In this document: positions 57,324 through 64,000 of the stretch, piece after piece
Numbering within the stretch: the first letter of the stretch is position 1
Layout of the letters: every line of letters begins with the position of its first letter
Source: Pezicula radicicola
Lineage: Eukaryota; Ascomycota; Leotiomycetes; Helotiales; Dermateaceae
Reading direction: 5' to 3'
DNA length: 64,000 bases
Assembly (NCBI GenBank): GCA_003008705.1
Contig: PDUO01000054.1
Location: 66,160 to 130,159, forward strand
Program-made: the position numbers and the translations under genes
Notes under the pieces: model-generated
Database searches by the model: none
Told to the model about the DNA's origin: nothing
Seen by the model: only the letters and a program-made list of their open reading frames with translations

Positions 57324-58384
57324 TCACAGTTTCGAACTGCCAAACTTGTCTTTCTCTTTCTCTTTCTCCTTCAGCGCCCACTCAATCAACCTCTTCTTCC
57401 TCATCTCTACACCGGCCCTCGGCGACCGTCCATCCACATACCCCATAAAATCATGCGTACTAAAACCCATCAAACTCAATAACCGCTTTGGGACCTGATC
57501 CAAGTCCTCCCATCCCATCGCAACCGTCATATTCTCATACGTACGTATCCAAGGCTGACAATATTGTACTGTCAAACTCCTTCTTGGTTTGTCTGATTTG
57601 TTAGCTCCTCCACTATGCCAGAGTGTGCTAAGGAATAAGACCATGGATCCTGCCGGCATTACGACTGGAATCATCTCTTCGCGTGAAGGCAGCCGGTCGT
57701 CACTCCAGAGGTGCGAGCCGGGGATTATAGTTGTTGCGCCGTTGGTGGCGGTGAAGTCATCGAAGGAGACCATCGCGCCCTGTTCATTATCACCGTATCA
57801 TCAGCACAAGTCCACTTCGCGGCAGAGGGAACCTTTGGGGAAAGGCGCCAGCATACGATACCCATCAATGGCCTCGGCCGTGGTAAATTAATCAACCCAT
57901 CATCAGTATGCATTGCCTGTTCCTTCTCTCCGGGTTCAATAGTGACGGTATGATAACTTGTAAGAAGATATTTTTCCTCCAAAAAATAATCCACTATCTT
58001 CAATGCCGTATCATGAATCGGGAAACAATCAAATGCACGGCTCTTATCCGGCAACGCATAGACTCTCCGCGTCTTGAAGCCTTCGAATGGGTTGCGTCCC
58101 CCTTGGGCTGCGGGCCCGGAGGATAGTTCTGATTCAAAACGGGCGAGTTCGCTGAGCGCATGGGAGACTTGGGTAGGTGTGAAGATGCGTGGGAGGATCA
58201 CGTAGCCGTGCTCGAGGATGTGAGAGATATGGTGTGTAATTGAGGGGTCACTTTTGCCGGGGAGGAATGTCGTTCCTTGGCCAAGAGTGACGCGGTCATG
58301 AATGGTGGTCGGTCGGAGGTAGCGGAGAGACTATGATTGTTAGTAATTGAATTCAATCGAAGAGATAAAAAGTGGACATACCAT
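57324..58384 (-). CDS. Phytanoyl-CoA dioxygenase (PhyH)-family oxygenase
   Basis: Coding exons 58384-58382 (just ATG), 58330-57857 and 57779-57324 give 310 residues; introns are 51 and 77 bp. The Fe(II)/2-oxoglutarate site is present: HTD in QAMHTDDGLINLP (HxD), the distal His in STLWHSGGANK, and an Arg in PRRSLTVQYCQPW for 2-oxoglutarate. FDDFTATNGATTIIPGSHLW is the family signature. Exon 2 has no usable ATG before the catalytic motif, so the start must lie upstream. Only the ATG flush with the donor (ATG|GTATGT) gives the right frame. An earlier ATG at 58448 is out of frame. PhyH enzymes hydroxylate fatty acyl-CoAs or secondary metabolites. The C-terminus is Lys/Glu-rich. Confidence 0.85.
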
Positions 58385-58720
58385 GATGATTTGCTTTGAT
58401 AGTCTCAGTTATTGAGAGCAGGTTCTCAGTTACAGGAGAGCAGGCCATATTGTATTGAAAGCCCGGCCGAGGTTGATGTTGGATTATTTAATAGCTGACG
58501 TTGGATTATTCCCGGAATGGCAACCAGGATGTACAGTAAATGAGGGGAGTGCCTAACTCATTATAGTTCACAAATACAGTAAGCAGAGCGAAACCTTAAA
58601 GTCCCCGCCTCTATAGTGTTAGTAATATATAACGAAATACCATTTCATTCGTAAAATAAATAAAAATCAAATACGAATTCCTGTTGTGTGCTAAAACAAG
58701 ATAAAATAGATTATCCTATT

Positions 58721-58744
58721 TTAAAATAAAATAAAATAAAATAA
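58721..58744 (+). repeat. (AAAAT)n microsatellite
   Basis: Four to five AAAAT/AAATA units in the AT-rich island upstream of the dioxygenase gene. Confidence 0.8.
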
Positions 58745-59963
58745 GCCTTCTTATATTATAATATTTTGTCTATTTTATTTAATATAGGAATAGATTTTTA
58801 AGGCTTATATTAAGCTACCTAAGCACTAGAAAATTATTATTCTATACTAACATCTTAGTTGAATAACCTATATTATCTCTATATTATAAGATGAAATGAA
58901 ATAGCTATTTGGGTTTTATAAACGAAATAAAATAGAAATAGTCATTACATTTTCTCTTATTATTACCAACACTGCGGCTCTGAATGGTGGCCATCGACCG
59001 GGTGATAGATATGTTAGTGCTAGAGAAGATGGCCGATCTACCTGGGCTTCCTGAAGTGTACGTGAATACAGCGTAGTGTGAATGCAAATATTATCTATAT
59101 GCACCATTGTGTAGTCTCAATAAGACAACTCTGCATCAATCCATCCAAAACTAGTGTACAAGTGCCTTAAGCGTAACACCGTAATAATTGGTTATAAGAT
59201 AATATCTACAGTAACTCTCGGTCGGCTGCTACCGCTTTGAACCTTATTTTGTATAGCAGTAATATCTTATCGCTGTGCAAGGGCATAAGGGTCTCCAAGC
59301 CCCCTTGTCCACCGGCACTTTATATGTATATCTGGTATGGAAAGGGACGCTTTCTGATCGACGATGAGGACTTTCGGAACATGAATATATAAGATTCTAG
59401 AGAGTAAGAAATTATAATTTGTTCATGAAAGCTTAATATTGCGGAATATTCTTATTAATACCATGACAACTATATCACCGATCATCCCTAATTCCTCTCA
59501 TTTGGTTTTTATATTAGGCACTCACCAGTATGATCTTGTTCTTCTGGGGAAAAAAATTAAGAATTAGATGATTCGAAAATAATAAGGATAATCTAAAAAA
59601 TCCTTATGTGCTTGAGCTTGCTTATCTGGCATTTCCATTGTCTACTGTCCTTACAAACCTCTATAGTAAGACTTTTGAAGGTCACTGATAGGTGGTATCT
59701 TCTCTAGCCAGGCAATTTTCATTGAGAGATATCCAAAGAACTTTCTTTTAAGTGGAGTCTGTCAGTATGACCTCTGATTCACTTACTCTATAGACGTGAG
59801 CGGGTATATTGATTGGCCAAGCATGCCCAACCCTAGGCCAACTTGATTGTTATTGTTTTCTTCTAATTCCTTGAAATCCTCGCTCAACAGTACGACATAT
59901 ACGCGATCGGAGGTAAGCCTTTCCATTGTCCGTCCCTTTTCTCACTACTAATGGAGTTGCCTA

Positions 59964-59999
59964 GGTTCGAACTCTAAAGGATGCTTAATAATTAAGCCA
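59964..59999 (-). other. tRNA/SINE-like A-box and B-box pair
   Basis: On the minus strand TGGCTTAATTA (59999-59989) resembles a tRNA A-box and GAGTTCGAACC (59974-59964) a B-box. They are only about 14 bp apart, with a CTTAATAATTAAG-type hairpin between. That is too short for a full tRNA; a tRNA-derived SINE fragment or chance are the alternatives. Confidence 0.3.
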
Positions 60000-60059
60000 A
60001 TACACAAGCCAAGACACACATGTTTCTACACACTAATCTCAACAACACTGCTGAAGTGC

Positions 60060-61214
60060 CTACTGATAACTGTATTCATCGTCATCTGAATGTTCAGGTA
60101 CCGTCTTCTCCTCAAAAATAAAATTAACAATATTCGCCAGCCCCTGCAAATCTCCCTCCACAGTCCCTGATTTGTCGTGATCGACCCAGCCCTCTGTATA
60201 ACCGCCTTCGAAATCAATGATCCAAGCATTGCTATGTTTATCGATAAGGACATTATCGGGTTTCGCATCCCCCCACACAACTCCCGCTCTATGTAACCTT
60301 ATTAGGGTGTCTGTCATTTGGGTTGACCATTGGTGTTTCAGAGTCGCTGGCGTGCTAGATTCTATGGCAAATGCGAGCGTATCCTCTTCGTCAAGATAGT
60401 GAAATAGTAGTCCAATGAGTGGGTTTTTGTCGTCTGCTATAATACCATAAAGCTGAGAGGTACGTATATCAGGGCCAAGGTTGGCTATCCGTAGGTATTT
60501 CTTGATAGCGTTTATCGTATCTTGCAGGCTGGACCTGTCGGCAGACTTGAAAAAGAGTATTTGACCATCTACACAAACCCTATGTGGCTGAGCGTCGGGA
60601 AGATCAGGCGCGTCATCCGGGTTCTCGGAACAGATCTCGACTTTAGAAGGGTGTACAGACTGTAATTGTGCCTTTAAATGGGCAAAGTCATCACCAAGTT
60701 CAGATAGTCCTTGAGCTTCTTGGATCTCCTGTCGTTGAATATGTCCCGGAATAAATTTGTCATCGACGGCTCTAAATTCGCAATCGAAGGTCTCTGGGTA
60801 TAAGAAATCTTGGAGCGTGACCGGTACTTTGGTTATATTTCGTGGTCCTGACCCCTGATTTTCGAAGAGTGGTAAAAACGGTTTCGTAGCCCAGTCGAAG
60901 AGGTCGTACATAAGATCACTATCTAGTGTATCTAAGCCAGATCTCGCAACTTCAAGATACTTGTAAAAGTCTTTCGCCATAGAGGGGGAGTTGCGCAAGT
61001 TGGACGGTGATATCTCGATATGCAGAAGTTTGCCGCGGAGGCGTACATGAAGAGTGATGAAGTCCCTACTCTCGCCTTCAAAGCTAGTCGAGAGACCATC
61101 TACCCTATATTTTGGACATTCGATTTCGGAATCCTCCGCTAAATTCTCCATTGTTGACAAGAATCCCCGGCCGGTTGCAGAGGCAGTTGGATGTAAGTGT
61201 ATGGGATCACACAA
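60060..61214 (-). CDS. Fungal protein-kinase-like / aminoglycoside-phosphotransferase-like protein
   Basis: An intact single exon encodes 384 residues. The N-terminal 220 residues are family-specific and unrecognised. The C-terminal kinase-like domain shows ILFFKSADRSSLQDTINAIK (candidate ATP Lys), IRLHRAGVVWGDAKPDNVLI (catalytic loop, GDAKPDNV with base Asp and metal Asn) and AWIIDFEGGYTEGWVD (DFE-type metal Asp). Only a short C-lobe follows, ending in an acidic EHSDDDEYSYQ tail. Active residues are kept, so phosphotransfer is possible; the substrate is unknown. An internal Met at 61151 (MENLAEDS) is an alternative start. It lies between the dioxygenase and the P450 on the same strand. Confidence 0.82.
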   Translation of the reverse strand: MCDPIHLHPTASATGRGFLSTMENLAEDSEIECPKYRVDGLSTSFEGESRDFITLHVRLRGKLLHIEISPSNLRNSPSMAKDFYKYLEVARSGLDTLDSDLMYDLFDWATKPFLPLFENQGSGPRNITKVPVTLQDFLYPETFDCEFRAVDDKFIPGHIQRQEIQEAQGLSELGDDFAHLKAQLQSVHPSKVEICSENPDDAPDLPDAQPHRVCVDGQILFFKSADRSSLQDTINAIKKYLRIANLGPDIRTSQLYGIIADDKNPLIGLLFHYLDEEDTLAFAIESSTPATLKHQWSTQMTDTLIRLHRAGVVWGDAKPDNVLIDKHSNAWIIDFEGGYTEGWVDHDKSGTVEGDLQGLANIVNFIFEEKTVPEHSDDDEYSYQ

Positions 61215-61864
61215 TAGAGGTCTAGAAGATGGGGTGTAAAAGCATGTAAGAGAGAGAGCCTAACGCTCGGGAGAAATCTAGATAAGTAGCCTGCGCTAAG
61301 ACAACCGGGCACGTGGTGACAAAGTGACAGAAGCAGCTCCTAGCTATCCCTTATAATATAATATATAAAAAATAGTATAATTTCACCTTTATACTTATAC
61401 CAAGACCTTATATAAGCTTTTAAGTATAACTAATATGTCTCTGTTAAACGTCGAATTAGGGCTTTGAAATCTAACCTTCAATTTAATTAAATCGAATCTA
61501 CTATAAAAAAATTCGAATCAAATTTTATTTACTAATTTACTTAAATCAAATAAGTTCGATAATTTAATCTGAGCCTTACTTCCTGTGTGGTTCGAGAGGA
61601 CCTTAATCTAGCGATAAATTCGGGGTTCTGAAGGATGGCATACGCAAGCAGACGTACATCTCCTGCAGCGTGAGTCCAGTGGTTGCTGCATTCCTTCTAG
61701 CCCTGCTAGTATGCCAATTTTTGTCGCCTTCCTAAAGTTGATCACGTGATAGAACAGTGCTTGAGCGGAGCAAGATTCCCATCTTTGGTACAATACAAAT
61801 TGGAGCGAGTAACACTACACAGCTACATACTAAAAGGCCTCTCATCGAGGACTCGAGAAGGGAC
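61215..61864. other. AT-rich intergenic spacer
   Basis: 61340-61580 is strongly AT-rich. No gene was recognised; it carries the upstream region of the kinase-like gene and the 3' flank of the P450. Confidence 0.45.
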
Positions 61865-63791
61865 CTAGTTCACACTATCCCTATTCCTTCCTTTCACATA
61901 TACCAAGACGTCTTTTTGAAATGAAAACCAGAATGTCTTGACAGTCCACTCGCGTTGCGGGTTCACTAGCGAGAATTCAAAATTCCTCATGAGCTGTGGA
62001 ATGAGTTTGTGCATTTCCATCAGAGAAATCTAATGTTTTGGAAACGTCAGCAGGAACAATCATGTAGTCAAAGCGTCTTACATTTTTGCCGATGCATGAT
62101 CTTGAGCCATAGCCGAACTGTTGACGAAGGTTAGATCAACTAACGGCTGTCCATCCTAAGCTCTACTGCGAGCGATTACTTACTGTCAAAAGGTATCTAC
62201 TCATCACCTTTGCGTTCTCTACGTTAAGCCACCTCTCTGGAACAAATTCTGCAGCATCGCTTCCAAAAATCCTTGCATCACGATGAACAACAAAGGGGTT
62301 CATTCCAACTATCGTCTAGAGGAGAAGTCAGCCCAGAGATGCTAGGTAGAACAAGAGATGACCTACTCCTTGCTTGAAGAACGTTCCGGACAATTGTGAC
62401 CCTTCCTCTGGGACAACACGTTCTAATAAATACCCCACACTAGGATGGAGCCTTGTAGCTTCCATAACGACAGCACAGAGGTACGGCAGGCTATTTGCTT
62501 CAGTAAATGTAACGAAAGGAGAAAGCTTTCCTTCCTTGTCAGCTTCATCGACTTCCGCTTGCAGTTTCTGATAGCAATGTGGATTTTTTAAGAGGAAGTA
62601 AAAGATAGCTCGCAAGGCAATGGCAGTTGTATCAGATCCAGCTCCACTGCGCAAGTAAGCTCCTGCCTTTAAACTTGTCAAACTGGGCAGAGACTTACAC
62701 GTTACCTCCGCCGAGCATCAATATATCCGACAAAGTAATGTCCTTTTTGCCAGTCTCTTGTGCTTCTAATAATTGTCCCAGCATGTCCCTTTTCCACGAT
62801 TTAGGTCGCTGTAGCCTCTCATGAACTGATGAATCCACCAACTAAGACAGAAGGTGAGTAGAAAGTACTTTAAGAGCCGACGAAATGCGAACACCCACCT
62901 GGAATAACCGAGAGCTGTCTTGCGAAATCTCTTGTCCCCCAGGCACGAAACTCCAGAAAATAGGGAACCGCATTAAGGACAACAAAAAAGGAAAAAAGCC
63001 CGCCGACACAAGAACTGGAAAGGAGCTGCCCACAGCTTGGATGTAGTTGTTTTTGTCCCCTTCATCTTCAAGCAATCCAAATGTCTTTCCGTACGTGATT
63101 TCCCCAATGACATCAAATGCATACATCTGAACCCAGAGACCAAGGTCGAGCGGTTGCCCTGATGAAGCAAACTTATCGAGTTTCTTTTGAAATATTGAGC
63201 AAACTTCGTCCACGCGGTATTCCATCTGATGGATAGCACTCATTGAATACAAACTCGCTACTTTTCGACGCTTTTCCGCATGCAGTTTCGGATCTGTCTC
63301 GTTGAAGAGGTTTTTGTTGTCCTGATTTCCGTGCGGATGGTACCAGTTGCTCTGCGTTCGTTGCCCCTTTGTTAGTCTTCAGGTTCAGGATCTAAAGGAT
63401 GCACGAGTACCACTCACTTTGACAAATCGCGACTTGTGGCCGTATATTGGATTGACGCATCCGGCGTCGGCGATGCTTACAACGTTTGGGGCAATACGGA
63501 CCAAAGGACCGTACTTTTGGTGGAGGGAAATTTCGACTTGTTCCCAGGACTTCCCACCGCAAAATGTAAAGTACAGCCGCCATAGATCAGTGATTGCTGT
63601 TGCGGGTCAGAAGACATACTAAGGGTGAGCGGGCGCGTCTTACAAGCAAGAAAAGGTCCCGGAATTCCACTTAGTGGATGGAGAAAACGACGATAGATAA
63701 TGGCCCCTAAAATGATGCTGACTAGACATAGAGTCAAGCCAAGGCCCACGCTCAAGAACGATCCTATAAGTTGTTGAAGAGGTAATGCCAT
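61865..63791 (-). CDS. Cytochrome P450 monooxygenase
   Basis: Eight exons (63791-63644, 63596-63418, 63351-62899, 62841-62699, 62646-62367, 62315-62184, 62117-62082, 62029-61865) splice in phase to 511 residues, the usual P450 length. An N-terminal ER anchor (GLGLTLCLVSIILGAIIY) precedes the Pro hinge HPLSGIPGP. The I-helix oxygen motif is VGAGSDTTAIAL, the K-helix ExxR is EATR in VVMEATRLHPSVGYLLERVV, and PERW is in AAEFVPERW. The heme loop FGYGSRSCIG (36 bp exon 62117-62082) carries the thiolate Cys. Its sequence style (KTFGLLEDEGD, FPERW-like block) fits fungal benzoate-, pisatin- or toxin-pathway P450s, but the substrate cannot be stated. The electron donor would be an ER reductase encoded elsewhere. 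Confidence 0.94.
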
Positions 63792-64000
63792 CTCTCCTTT
63801 GTTTGTTTTTGCTTTGGGGGGGCGTTGGGGTTGGACTAGTACCCTAGATTGATTTAAATGTGCTGCACCAAATTTCAGGGCAGGGCGGACGCGCTCATAC
63901 CTATACTTATGATTCTATAATTCTTACCTTTCGGGTACGTGGAGATCAGCCCCCACAGTTCGGGAAGTGGGGATAAGAAATCTTACGCGGACTATCCCTC

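Larger units (their letters stand above)
58385..60059. other. Intergenic with AT-rich island, microsatellite and tRNA-like sequence
   Basis: 58600-58960 is AT-rich and contains an AAAAT microsatellite. A tRNA-promoter-like pair of boxes lies at 59964-59999. No protein gene was recognised. Confidence 0.45.

Overview
The window looks like nuclear DNA of a filamentous ascomycete (Pezizomycotina; a leotiomycete-like fungus is my guess from the gene styles, not something the sequence proves). Most genes are split by 45-95 bp introns with GT/AG ends and CTAAC-type branch sites. Family content is typically fungal: tyrosinase, unspecific peroxygenase, sedolisin, GPI-type Ser/Thr protein, P450. Gene blocks are separated by very AT-rich, TpA-rich islands, and the one complete transposon carries the transition-only damage left by repeat-induced point mutation (RIP). 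By splicing the exons by eye I could rebuild 18 genes whose reading frames close: 17 from start to stop, and one (the regulator) with a doubtful 5' end. A 19th gene, RidA, runs off the left edge.

Left part (1-25 kb): a RidA-family deaminase (partial), a transcription regulator without a visible zinc cluster, a class II aldolase, a 5.73 kb Ty1/copia element with 274 bp LTRs and a 5 bp target duplication, an amino-acid permease, a ketopantoate-reductase-like enzyme, a DHA1 MFS transporter, an FMN-dependent 2-hydroxyacid oxidase, a secreted tyrosinase, and a conserved fungal protein of unknown role. Two divergent pairs (permease/reductase and MFS/oxidase) share promoter regions. With the regulator, aldolase and RidA this resembles a catabolic neighbourhood into which the transposon was inserted.

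Middle part (25-44 kb): a long gene-poor stretch with a decayed kinase-like gene, then a secreted heme peroxygenase, a small STKPAN-repeat surface protein, a secreted one-pass membrane protein, an eroded calmodulin-like gene and several transposon-like relics. It ends with an intact 1114-residue CPC-type copper P1B-ATPase.

Metal block (39.7-48.8 kb): next to the copper pump lies a three-gene arsenic set: arsenate reductase (minus), arsenite efflux carrier Acr3 (plus, divergent from it) and an arsenite methyltransferase with a Cys-Cys-rich tail. Together they would reduce arsenate, export arsenite and methylate the remainder.

Right part (49-64 kb): a recently broken SDR gene, an intact secreted S53 peptidase, a MULE-type transposase relic, DUF6589-like debris, a phytanoyl-CoA-dioxygenase-like gene whose start codon is flush against an intron, a single-exon kinase-like protein and a complete eight-exon cytochrome P450.
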